A DNA stretch of 64,000 bases, taken from Pycnococcus provasolii (lineage: Eukaryota; Chlorophyta; Pseudoscourfieldiophyceae; Pseudoscourfieldiales; Pycnococcaceae). Location of the stretch: assembly GCA_938743325.2 (NCBI GenBank), contig OW568870.1:248001-312000 (forward strand). Reading direction: 5' to 3'. The notes beneath the pieces were generated by a model. That model was not told the origin of the DNA, made no database searches, and saw nothing but the letters and a program-made list of their open reading frames with translations. This document shows positions 55,816 through 64,000 of the stretch, piece by piece. The first letter of the stretch is position 1. Each line of letters opens with the position of its first letter. A program made the translations under genes and the position numbers.

Positions 55816-57117
55816 TCAGTCCACAGTCAGGCTAGAAGAAAGCATGTGGTCGAAGTGCGCCTCCAGGCGATTCGCGCACTTCACGTACACCGTATCCGGC
55901 GCGTTGTACAAGCGCGCGTTCGTGAAAATGCGACGAATGTCCTCCGCAAACGACTCCAGCTCGCGGTAAAAGCAGCCGCCGTCTAAACGGCTTCGGATCG
56001 TGCTCAGGTCGACCGGGTCACGAATAATTTCGTGGTAGTCGGGAACCTCGGCAGGGTCCACGGGATACAAGAACGGCCAGGCATCCGCATGCGCACACCC
56101 ATCTCGCAAAATGCGGCGCATGAAAGAATCCAGTTGAGCCTGCGTGGGAGCGCCGGATCCCACGGGAGCACCCACGAGGCGGTAGCGAAGTGGCCTGCTC
56201 ACATAGCCAGCATCCACGACTCCGGGAATTTCCGAAGGCTCGTACACAGCCGCGGGATCGCCGAGCTCGCACTCGCCGCCCTGATCACCTCTCATCGACG
56301 CTTGCACAGCGGCGGACGGCGAGGGCGCAATACGTCCAAACTTCGTCAAGCCTGAGAACACCTCGTGGCTTGTCGAACGCTTGCGCACGAGAGCCTCAAG
56401 AGCCTTCTTCTGCTTGCGTATCACGGACGGAAAGTCGGTGTACGGAATGCGATTGTCCAAGCAGCAATCCATGAGAGTGCCTCCGTCGTAGTCCTTGATG
56501 AAGCCATACCAGCGCTCGCGCTCGAGCAAAATGTCCTTGGAAAATCCCTGCTTCGAGAAGTAGCCAACAGCGTTGTTGTCGGCGTACGTGAGAAGGTGCG
56601 TTATGGTGTGCGCCGGGTTCTCCTTCGCCTCGTCCTTCAAGATCTCCTTCAGCCGATTCATCAGGCGCGTGCCGTATCCCTTTACCTGGTCACTGCTCGA
56701 AACAGCACAGAATGCAACCTCGCCGAAGCGCTGTGCGTAAAAAGGCCTCCAGGTGATCCCACCCACGACTTCGTACTCCAGCGCCGACTCGCTTGGCTGT
56801 TTCGTGGTCTTCACGCCAGGTCGTGGGCGAAGAAGAAGCAGAGAGCGGTGTCGTGGATCCATGACGAGCTTTACGATGTACTCCTTGGGCATGTTCGGGA
56901 GCTGCATGCTGAACACGTTCTTGAGGTCCACGAGCAGGATGGCGTGCTCGAGTGAAGCGTCGTTGTGAATCACCAGGAACTGGATCGAGCCCGTCTGCTC
57001 TTGCTGCGAGAGCCACTGTTCTCTCCGCGCGTAATGGCCAGCCGCCTCGGGGGAGGGCACGTCGGCGGCGGCAGCAGCATTCTTCTTCTTCTCTGCGGAC
57101 GCAGACGCGCGCGGCAT
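55816..57117 (-). CDS. GCN5: GCN5-type histone acetyltransferase with bromodomain
   Basis: 433 residues from the Met at 57117 (MPRASASAEKKK); upstream in-frame codons begin only with GTG and show no conservation. The acetyltransferase domain has VVGGITWRPFYAQRFGEVAF with the catalytic Glu133, the acetyl-CoA loop QVKGYGTRLMN, and YADNNAVGYFSKQGF. A linker with YTDFPSVIRKQK follows, as in yeast and plant GCN5. The C-terminal bromodomain (~320-430) has AWPFLYPVDPAEVPDYHEII and ends NARLYN with the acetyl-lysine-binding Asn. It is the catalytic subunit of SAGA-type complexes, acetylating histone H3 in the nucleus. Length is close to yeast Gcn5 (439). Confidence 0.95.
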   Translation of the reverse strand: MPRASASAEKKKNAAAAADVPSPEAAGHYARREQWLSQQEQTGSIQFLVIHNDASLEHAILLVDLKNVFSMQLPNMPKEYIVKLVMDPRHRSLLLLRPRPGVKTTKQPSESALEYEVVGGITWRPFYAQRFGEVAFCAVSSSDQVKGYGTRLMNRLKEILKDEAKENPAHTITHLLTYADNNAVGYFSKQGFSKDILLERERWYGFIKDYDGGTLMDCCLDNRIPYTDFPSVIRKQKKALEALVRKRSTSHEVFSGLTKFGRIAPSPSAAVQASMRGDQGGECELGDPAAVYEPSEIPGVVDAGYVSRPLRYRLVGAPVGSGAPTQAQLDSFMRRILRDGCAHADAWPFLYPVDPAEVPDYHEIIRDPVDLSTIRSRLDGGCFYRELESFAEDIRRIFTNARLYNAPDTVYVKCANRLEAHFDHMLSSSLTVD

Positions 57118-57734
57118 GGTGGAGGAGTGCGTGCGTGCGAGCGAGCAGGGGCTGCTTGCTCTTCCCGCTGCTGCTCCTCCCCTCTGCGAGCAGGCAGGCT
57201 CACGGGGCTTCGAAGGCGAAGTATGGCGGCTGGGGAGACCTGGAAAAAAGGGAGAAGAAGAAGAGGGGACAGGGGACCTCGAAAGAAAAAAAAGAAAAAT
57301 CCAAAACCCGAACCTCAATTGTTGTCGGGGTGAGCACCTGGTGAGCACCTGGTGAGCACCTCGTGACAGGTGAGACCTTGGGGCTTGCCCTCACCAGTCA
57401 CCACTCAGGCTCGAGTCTTGAGACCGGTCGGTGTGTGACAATCATGGCTATTGGCGGAAGGGACCTGGAAACAAAAACAAACGAACAGAAGAAACTAATA
57501 TGTAGTACTTGCTTACTTACTCAGTCTAGTCACATCATCAAAAAATATATTTTATCCCCTCCTCACTAGTCACTCCTCCTCCTCCCGTCTTACTTGACTA
57601 CTTGACTAGTCTCGTTAAGAAGAGGATATAGACTCCATCACTAATTATTATTGTGTGTGGATGATACGTAATACCCACCTCTGCGCACCCCAAACAAAAA
57701 AAGACCGTAGTAGTCCTTATGTATCACGTTTCAG
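57118..57734. other. Intergenic region, 617 nt
   Basis: 5' flank of GCN5 and 3' flank of the BCCT gene, both minus strand. A GGTGAGCACCT tandem of three units lies at 57329-57360. No gene recognised. Confidence 0.55.
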
Positions 57735-60281
57735 TTAGACGCCCGCAGGCAGCGAGTTCACGCCGTTGCTGGTGCTGAAGTCGTCGAGCATCAGCTGCGA
57801 GCACACCATCGGATACATCATCATCGTCGTAAAGAAGTCTGAGATCAAGCTTCCGTTAATCTTCTTGGCAGTACGCACGCCCGAGCGCACCGCGGCGACG
57901 ATGAGGCAGAACATGAGATAGAAGACCCATCCCATCGTTGCCGTTGTTTTCTTGTTTTTCTTATCGTCTTTAGCCGCAGCCGCGATGTGCAGGATCGGCC
58001 AGAGCAAGAAGAAGCAGGCGATAACGATGTTCGTGAGAGCTCCGGAAATCTTGTTGTTTTCGAACATCTTGTTGACCGCCCTGAACACAGCCACGAAAGG
58101 AGCGAACGTTCCCACGACGAGGCTGGTGAGGCGAGCCATGGCATTAGGGCCACCCAGTTGCCTCATTTCCATCATCTCGAATACGTCGAGCACGTGCGTC
58201 GTAAAGTCGCCCTGGTTGGCGAGCAGGTCTTCCTCCTGGTAGTCCATGCGGCACGCCTCCCACAGTGACGTGCAAGCAAAGCAGATGACAAACGTGTAAG
58301 GCATTCCCGCGACGATCGAGACGGACTGCAGGGCGCCGAGCGCGGCTGATCCTCCGGAAACGAGAAGGGCGGTGGCGCACGCACCCTCGGTGAAGCACCA
58401 GAACACCTTTTGGGCCACCGGCGGGTGCTCGAGACCGCCGGCGGAGAGGAGGTCGTCGATGTACGAGCCGCTGTCAGAGCTCGTGATGAAGTAGAGCACA
58501 ACACTGATGAGGCCAATGACGACAAGGAACTTCCAGACCTCACCGTAGCTCATCATGACGTCCCAGATGCGATCCGCGCTTTCGCGGCAGGAGAGTGCGT
58601 AGTAGCCAGCGCTCGCGAGGGCGTGGGCGGGCGATCCCTCGACCGGCTGCTTGCCACTGTAGTTCATCGCGGAGCAGCTCACCTTGCCCGCGGCGTAGTT
58701 GAGGAGTCCTTTCTCCTTGGCATCCGACGGGAGGAGCGCAAGCTCCGCCACGCGCTGCATCTTGATGGCAAGGCCGCCGTACACAGCCTGCCAGAAGAAC
58801 GTGTAGATCGTGGGAGCCATGAACGCGCCAACCACAACCTGGCGAATCGTGCGTCCGCGGGAGATTTTCGCGATGAAGGTGCCGACGAACGGTCCCCAGC
58901 TGATCCACCATCCCCAGTAGAAGATGGTCCACCAGTCCATCCACTGCTTGTTGTGGCTGTCATAGAACGAGGTGGGGTTGTTCATGCCCTTGCCCGTGGC
59001 GGACGTGACCTTGTCGTAGAGCGTTCCCACGGATCCCCACAGCTGGTTCGCGTTTCCCGCGTCTTCCGCGTAGTCGAATCCATCCATGGTAGACTGCAGG
59101 CGCGCGTCACCAGCCGTCTTAAACTCGTAGGAAAGCTGCTGCCAGCTGTCCGTCTCAGCTCCAATCTGGATGATGTACTGGAAGTAGTAGCCCACGTTCT
59201 GAACGAACGAGTTGAGAATGAACCACGTGTTGTCGAGCAGCAGCAGAGCCAGCAACACGAAGCATCCGAGCAGGAACGTAAAGACGGACAGCCACTTGAT
59301 GCCACGGTGAAGTCCGGAGATGACGCTGGCTGTCGCGATCGCCGTGATGATCCAGATGATGCCAACCTGCCAGTCGGTGGCAGCGTCGCCCGACGTCGGG
59401 ATCTTGCACGGGAAGGTTGGAACGCCGTTCTTGTCGCTGCAGTGCAGGCGAACGATGCCGCTGTGGATGAGGAACACACCGAGGCCGAGAGACGTGCAAA
59501 CGCCGAACGTCGTGCACGCGATGGAGATGGCGTCGATGAAGTCTCCGACAAGGCCGTAGACGTGGTTTCCGATGAGCGGGAAGAAGCACATGCGCATCGT
59601 CATGGGCTTGTCCCAGCGGTAGCAGACGAAGCTCAGGAGAACGGCGATGATGATGTAGCACACCCAGCCGTGGATTCCCCAGTGGAAGTACGTGACGTTC
59701 ATGGCCTGCTGCGCACGCTCGTCGTCGTTGTCAAAGCCAATCTTGTCCAGAGCGCCGGAGCCACGGTAGTAGTAGATGGGCTCAGACGCGCCCCAGTACC
59801 AGATGCCGCTTCCAATGCCGCAGGCGAAGAGCATGGCGAACCACGAGAGGTTGGAGAACTCGGGCTGTTCGTCCCTCTTGCCGAGCTTGAGGGTGCCGTA
59901 CTTGCTGAAAGCGATGAAGAGGATGAAGATGATCCACACGTCCTGCGTTCCAATGTACAGCCACGTGAAGTTCTGCGTGATCCAGCGCTGCCAGCTCTTG
60001 AACTCTCCCTGTGCGCGGCAGTGCGTGAGCTTGTCCTGGTCGTCGTTGCACCCGTCCATGACAAGAGAGGAGAGCACGAACGCGAAGAGCATGAGGGCGC
60101 CGGCGACGCTCACCACCCAGTTGACAGCGATCGCGGGCGCGTTTTCGGCGCCGAGCACGAGGTACTTCCACGGGCGCACAAAGCTGCGGATAGTGGGCAC
60201 CTGGGCGAAGTCGACATTGGGCGTGTCGTAGTGCACGGCGTGCGCCTGTCCGGTGACGGCGTTGGCCGCTCCCTTGGACAT
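57735..60281 (-). CDS. BCCT-family osmolyte transporter
   Basis: 848 residues with about twelve TM helices. Family marks include FACGIGSGIWYWGASEPIYY (the glycine-rich helix and WG.SEP box), HWGIHGWVCYIIIAV, and YWGWWISWGPFVGTFIAKIS with the conserved aromatic run and GRTIRQVV next to it. BCCT carriers move betaine, choline, carnitine or DMSP, driven by sodium or protons; marine algae use such solutes as osmolytes, so betaine or DMSP uptake at the plasma membrane is likely. There is a large insert with two Cys between helices in the second half. The exact substrate is not readable from motifs. Divergent from the TEL2 gene. Confidence 0.92.
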   Translation of the reverse strand: MSKGAANAVTGQAHAVHYDTPNVDFAQVPTIRSFVRPWKYLVLGAENAPAIAVNWVVSVAGALMLFAFVLSSLVMDGCNDDQDKLTHCRAQGEFKSWQRWITQNFTWLYIGTQDVWIIFILFIAFSKYGTLKLGKRDEQPEFSNLSWFAMLFACGIGSGIWYWGASEPIYYYRGSGALDKIGFDNDDERAQQAMNVTYFHWGIHGWVCYIIIAVLLSFVCYRWDKPMTMRMCFFPLIGNHVYGLVGDFIDAISIACTTFGVCTSLGLGVFLIHSGIVRLHCSDKNGVPTFPCKIPTSGDAATDWQVGIIWIITAIATASVISGLHRGIKWLSVFTFLLGCFVLLALLLLDNTWFILNSFVQNVGYYFQYIIQIGAETDSWQQLSYEFKTAGDARLQSTMDGFDYAEDAGNANQLWGSVGTLYDKVTSATGKGMNNPTSFYDSHNKQWMDWWTIFYWGWWISWGPFVGTFIAKISRGRTIRQVVVGAFMAPTIYTFFWQAVYGGLAIKMQRVAELALLPSDAKEKGLLNYAAGKVSCSAMNYSGKQPVEGSPAHALASAGYYALSCRESADRIWDVMMSYGEVWKFLVVIGLISVVLYFITSSDSGSYIDDLLSAGGLEHPPVAQKVFWCFTEGACATALLVSGGSAALGALQSVSIVAGMPYTFVICFACTSLWEACRMDYQEEDLLANQGDFTTHVLDVFEMMEMRQLGGPNAMARLTSLVVGTFAPFVAVFRAVNKMFENNKISGALTNIVIACFFLLWPILHIAAAAKDDKKNKKTTATMGWVFYLMFCLIVAAVRSGVRTAKKINGSLISDFFTTMMMYPMVCSQLMLDDFSTSNGVNSLPAGV

Positions 60282-61267
60282 GGTCGGTGGCCTACTGACG
60301 TAACCTTAAGACGTAGTCAAGTCACCTACGACCCTCGAGGAAGGGAGGTGGGTGGAATGGCGCGCGAGGTGGAGGGGAGCAGGTGAGCAGGGTGACGCGG
60401 ATGGCGGGAGAGGGGCTGCTGGACTTGCAGAAGCACACGAGCGTTGGCGGGGGCCGGGTCAGCCACCTCGGGCAACGTTGCAACTTGCACACTTACGTGT
60501 CGTCGCCGGTCGTCTTCCCGCCGTCCGCGGCAGATTTCGTGCGATTTTATTGGGGCTTGGCGGCTGGATATTTGGCGGGGCGAGCGGCGATGGGGAGCTG
60601 GCAGCTGGCGTGGCAGACCAACCTTGTCGTTTATTACATCACACCCACGACGATGATGCAATGCCTCCGCCCGCTTCGTTGGGCACGTGGAACTCAACTC
60701 AACAAAACGAGAACGAGAAAACTAAATTATCTCGATCACGGCAGATTTCAGGATTTCACATCATCACGCAGATACTTTGCCTGGCCGGCCTGTGGATTCT
60801 AACGCCCAGCTCATGCATGTTCAGTCCGAATTCAATCCAGTTTGCCAGCTGGTCACCCGCTCGAGGCAAACCCAGTCAGATGCAATGCTTCTATCCAATG
60901 GGCCAATGCGCCAATGCCAATGCATGGGATATTTCGACTCATTATGTACTCATAAACCTTGGCTTCGAAAGGCTTGCGAGCAGCAAGGTGGTACAAGTCC
61001 ATGTAGACGAATCAGATGTTCCGCACATGACGTCAACCATACAGTACATAAAGTTTACCAGGATGGGGATGGCGAGCACCAGGTTCATGGACACAGCCGG
61101 TCTCACCTCTCTCACCTCACTCCCTCCATGGCTCCATCCACATGAAAGGGAAAGAGGAAAGGACCCGAACCCTAACCCTAACCCTAACCCTAACCCTAAC
61201 CCTGTTCGGGGTTTTCCCAAAGCAGACAGGCTGGGCGCTTTCGCATTTCCCCCCTCTCCACTGTGCC
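60282..61267. other. Divergent intergenic region, 986 nt
   Basis: Space between the BCCT gene (-) and TEL2 (+); both promoters lie here. An open frame crosses it but has no recognisable domain and unlike codon use, so I do not call a gene. A telomeric repeat sits at 61170-61203. Confidence 0.55.
61170..61203. repeat. Interstitial telomeric repeat (CCCTAA)5.7
   Basis: Five perfect CCCTAA units and a partial sixth, 65 nt upstream of the TEL2 ATG. On the minus strand this is TTAGGG. It is the longest such array in the window. Confidence 0.95.
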
Positions 61268-64000
61268 ATGGCGGACACGGACGCTGCCGTCGCCGTCGAT
61301 GTCGACGTCGCGCGACACCTGCTCCAGTACGTGCACGCGCCCCCCAGTGCACGCGCCGCACGAGGATCGCTCGACGATGTCATACGCGACATTATGACAC
61401 CCGCAACCTCCACCTCCACCTCCACCTCCGAGGAAGTTTTTGATTTTGGGTCTGCCACTTCGCAAAAAACACAAATCATCGCAAACGCTCTCATCGAGGC
61501 TGTGCACATCGCATCCGAGTCGGCGTCCGCGGCGTCACCCACGTCAGGTGCGGCGTGCCCACTCGCCACATCCATGCTCGACAAAACAATCAAAGCGCTG
61601 AAACCGTGGTCAGTGCTAAACATCGTCGCCACGAGCCAGACGCACCCAACTACACAAAACGTAATACGCACCACGTTCGTCGACGCCGATGGTGCGCGAG
61701 AGACTGTCGAGTACTTCGCAGCGACGCAGGCAGCCGCCACGCGTGGAGAGGCGGCACTCGCGGCGCTGCCAGACCGCATGGGGCAAGACGCGGAGGACGT
61801 TGCGCAGCGCATAGCGGAGCAGATGCTTGCTGCAGCCGCCACAAACGACAAAGCACCCGCTCTTGCTGGGCGCATACTCGCACGAATTGCAAGGAGAGGA
61901 TACGTCGCTGCCGTCGTCACCCCACTGCTCATGCAAGCTGCCGTCACTGGCGAAACCAAAGCCTGGCTTTGTGACACAACCATGGCACTTCTTGAGGATG
62001 CCAACCTTGGCGCGCGCATTCTTGCCGCAGCCATGCACGTCGCCGACGAGCGAGCCGAAGCGAACGAGGCGTCCAGCCTGCGTGACGACGACGACGAGCA
62101 CAAGCTTCTGCCGTCAGGCGCGCGCGCAATTTGCCGAATCTTCGCCGCCTGCCCGTCGCGCGCATGCCGCGTGCTGGAAATGGGCGCTCTTTACCGGCTG
62201 AACGACGCCGAGCATGCGCCCGGTCGGGCTATTGCGTGGGCTGCGGACCTGCTGCGCAAGCACGGCGACTCGGACACGCTGCGTCGGCTTGCCACAGCTT
62301 GGCAGCCACGCGGGAACCAGTCGCCAACGGGAGGCGCCATTGGTGTGCCTGCTACAGCACGACTCGGCACGGATGCACGCGCGAGAGAAATACGCCTCTC
62401 CCGTGTACTCGTGCGTATGATTGCCGAATCGGGTGACGAGACACAAAGCGTCGCGTCCGCGCTCCTGATGGGAGTTTCCCATCGCCTCGCATCCGTGGAC
62501 CCGTGGGAGCGTCATGCCGCATTCCAGGTTGGGCGCGCTCTTGCCGCGAGGCTTGCACACGACGGCATTGGCGGCGACACGGCGGAACGTGGCGCCAACT
62601 CGCTGTTTGCTGAGGAGCTCGCGGACCTCGTAGAAAGTTCTCCTGGCGTTGTGGAGGAGTGGAATGGGCGCCGCCCGACAGTGCGCGTTTCGATGGCACC
62701 CGCTCCACTCGCGAAGGCGTCAACGACGGCGCAAGCGACTCCCTTAGCAACATCGAATGAGGATGCCGAGGAGGGCGACTCTGATGATGAGTCGGATTAC
62801 GACGACGATCCTAGCGGTGAAGGTGGAGATGCATCCTCCTCACCACAGACTCCTTTCGCGGCGCTTTTGCGTCGACACTGGGAACACAATGGCAGCAGCG
62901 ACGAGAGCGACGACGACGACGCCTTTGAGCGACGAGGCCACGAAATTGAGGGTGAGAGCGAAGCGGAGCGCGCACGTCGCGTGGCTCCTCGCGACATCGC
63001 TGCAATGGTCGCGGCCATCCGCAAGGGTTCCGACGCAAGCGGCGGCGCCGAGGCGCTGTCCGCGGCCGAGCGCGCGCTCGAGGAGGCGGATGCGATGATT
63101 CGCGGCCGTCCGCGAGGCTTGAAGAATCGCGCCGCGGACGTGGCAGCAGCGCTACTTCACTGCCGGTGTCCTGACGCGGAGGACGAGTCGGATGGTGGCT
63201 ACGAGGGCATGCGCCTTCGCGCACTGACGGGCATCATCGAGATGCACCCCGCGCGAGCTCTGCGTGAAACTTCGATGAAGCTATTCGGACCACATCTCGA
63301 CTCGCACCAGCGCTGCATTGTGCTCGAAGCTGTGGCACAGGCAGCGCTTGCGATGAGCGGCAAGCGCATCGAGGATTCGTCATCACCTGCGTCTTCGTCT
63401 GCGTCGTCGAAGGCGACGAGGGTCGCCGACAATGAGGCGACGGAGGCAACAACAGCAGCAAAGCATGGTGCTGGTCGTACACGTGTGTTTGCTCCCGCGT
63501 CCTTGCGCCGACTGCGCAATGGAGGCCGGGAACCCGTCATCACTCGAAATCGCTTCGCCGCTCACTGGGAGCAATTTGTGCTTCCGCTGCTGTACACGTA
63601 CGACGGGCGTGGGCTTCCACATGGCGATGGTATCAAGCTGCTCCGTCCACGATCGAGTACCCGCTCTGGCTCGTCGGCGTCCGACGCCCCACTCCTCGAG
63701 GATGTGGACAACACGCATATCGTTCTCTCAGCTCTGCTGCGCACGCTCGCGGTGTGCGCGCGTGCCTCTGGCGGCGATGCCGGACGCTCCGAGGCGGCTG
63801 GTCCCGTGAGTTCCGCTTTGCTCCGCTTCCTGCTCGCGGAATCTAGCGGCCTATTTGCACACCGCGAGCCGGGCATCCGCCTCGGGGCTCTCGTATGCCT
63901 TGGCGAGGTGCTTTCGGCGTTACCCGCGACGTCTCTCGCTGGGTGGATGCTGGAGGCTGAGCGCGATCCGATGCACCCTCCCGCCGAGGCGCGGGCTCTT
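61268..64000 (+). CDS. TELO2: TEL2/TELO2 homologue (PIKK-stability factor), 5' part
   Basis: From ATG 61268 the frame is open for 911 codons to the window end with no stop, so the gene is cut by the edge. The body is a run of Ala-rich helices (HEAT-like). A Ser/Asp/Glu-rich acidic stretch (~497-515, GDSDDESDYDDDPSGEGGD) matches the position and nature of the CK2-site linker in TELO2, and is followed by a block with DIAAMVAAIR, ALEEADAMIRGRP, VAAALLHC and LRALTGIIEMHPARALRETS, which parallels the conserved C-terminal half (PDELQEVS, LLHL, LRQKAL). TEL2 works with TTI1/TTI2 and HSP90 to fold ATM, ATR and mTOR-type kinases. Family call from pattern only. Confidence 0.72.
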   Translation, partial: MADTDAAVAVDVDVARHLLQYVHAPPSARAARGSLDDVIRDIMTPATSTSTSTSEEVFDFGSATSQKTQIIANALIEAVHIASESASAASPTSGAACPLATSMLDKTIKALKPWSVLNIVATSQTHPTTQNVIRTTFVDADGARETVEYFAATQAAATRGEAALAALPDRMGQDAEDVAQRIAEQMLAAAATNDKAPALAGRILARIARRGYVAAVVTPLLMQAAVTGETKAWLCDTTMALLEDANLGARILAAAMHVADERAEANEASSLRDDDDEHKLLPSGARAICRIFAACPSRACRVLEMGALYRLNDAEHAPGRAIAWAADLLRKHGDSDTLRRLATAWQPRGNQSPTGGAIGVPATARLGTDARAREIRLSRVLVRMIAESGDETQSVASALLMGVSHRLASVDPWERHAAFQVGRALAARLAHDGIGGDTAERGANSLFAEELADLVESSPGVVEEWNGRRPTVRVSMAPAPLAKASTTAQATPLATSNEDAEEGDSDDESDYDDDPSGEGGDASSSPQTPFAALLRRHWEHNGSSDESDDDDAFERRGHEIEGESEAERARRVAPRDIAAMVAAIRKGSDASGGAEALSAAERALEEADAMIRGRPRGLKNRAADVAAALLHCRCPDAEDESDGGYEGMRLRALTGIIEMHPARALRETSMKLFGPHLDSHQRCIVLEAVAQAALAMSGKRIEDSSSPASSSASSKATRVADNEATEATTAAKHGAGRTRVFAPASLRRLRNGGREPVITRNRFAAHWEQFVLPLLYTYDGRGLPHGDGIKLLRPRSSTRSGSSASDAPLLEDVDNTHIVLSALLRTLAVCARASGGDAGRSEAAGPVSSALLRFLLAESSGLFAHREPGIRLGALVCLGEVLSALPATSLAGWMLEAERDPMHPPAEARAL

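Noticed and set aside
58410-60386. 658-codon frame opposite the BCCT gene
   Set aside because: Antisense shadow of the transporter; highly charged low-information sequence, typical of GC-rich complementary frames.
61170-61203. Chromosome end or sub-telomere
   Set aside because: Only 34 nt of repeat, with host genes continuing on both sides.
60352-61443. 363-codon plus-strand frame in the BCCT/TEL2 intergenic region
   Set aside because: No recognisable domain, translates the telomeric repeat as (NP)n, and runs into the TEL2 coding region in another frame.
1-64000. tRNA and rRNA genes
   Set aside because: I saw no cloverleaf with A- and B-box sequences and no rRNA-like sequence, though a covariance search was not possible here.

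Overview
The window is nuclear DNA from a photosynthetic eukaryote, most likely a marine green alga (prasinophyte/chlorophyte type). The evidence is a predicted thylakoid-lumen precursor with a twin-arginine signal (20974-21504), a chlorophyllase-like hydrolase (10149-11191), long hydroxyproline-type Pro/Ser-Pro linkers, a BCCT osmolyte transporter, molybdenum-cofactor sulfurase, GCN5, G3BP, kinesin-9 and TEL2 genes, one clear GT-AG intron, and retroelements of algal type. Nearly all host genes are intronless and GC-rich. The species is inferred from gene content, not identified.

Layout. 1-25 kb is a dense block of host genes, mostly in convergent or divergent pairs: CDK5RAP3 C-terminus (+), EGF-bearing trypsin-fold protease (-), a 2028-residue membrane-anchored U-box protein with two seven-repeat propellers (-), chlorophyllase-like hydrolase (+), DUF547 protein (+), a divergent GT29-like transferase (-), WD40 protein (+), G3BP-like NTF2/RRM protein with one intron (-), EGF-repeat GT29 sialyltransferase-like protein (-), lumen protein (+), homocysteine S-methyltransferase (-), and a MORN protein with an IkBL-type C-terminus (-). 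26.17-41.18 kb is a composite retroelement block bounded by almost identical 1.12-kb inverted repeats. It holds a CAG-bearing minisatellite and Ty3/gypsy-type coding blocks, one with a PHD finger and a methyltransferase-like tail, with a Ty1/copia pol block lodged between them. Further retroelement remains lie at 42.3 kb. 42.86-48.64 kb returns to host genes (MOCOS +, KIF6-type kinesin-9 -). 49.25-51.36 kb is a small DIRS/PAT-like element with textbook split direct repeats. 51.9-64 kb is again host: tryptophanase (+), copper monooxygenase (-), GCN5 (-), BCCT transporter (-), and the start of a TEL2/TELO2 homologue (+) that runs off the end of the window.

How the genes fit together. There is no operon logic. 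Themes that recur are ER/Golgi and cell-surface biology (two GT29-like transferases, secreted protease, copper monooxygenase, type II membrane proteins with Pro- or Thr-rich stalks), protein quality control (CDK5RAP3, U-box E3, TEL2), and marine metabolism (BCCT, homocysteine methyltransferase, tryptophanase). The strongest candidate for something undescribed is the 3632-9718 gene. It reads as a type II membrane protein with a cytoplasmic helical-bundle plus U-box E3 module and an outer face of two duplicated domains, a seven-repeat RCC1-type propeller and a seven-repeat FG-GAP (integrin-like) propeller. That is the layout of a receptor-like ubiquitin ligase. Short TTAGGG-type telomeric repeats are scattered between genes, the longest 65 bp upstream of the TEL2 start.
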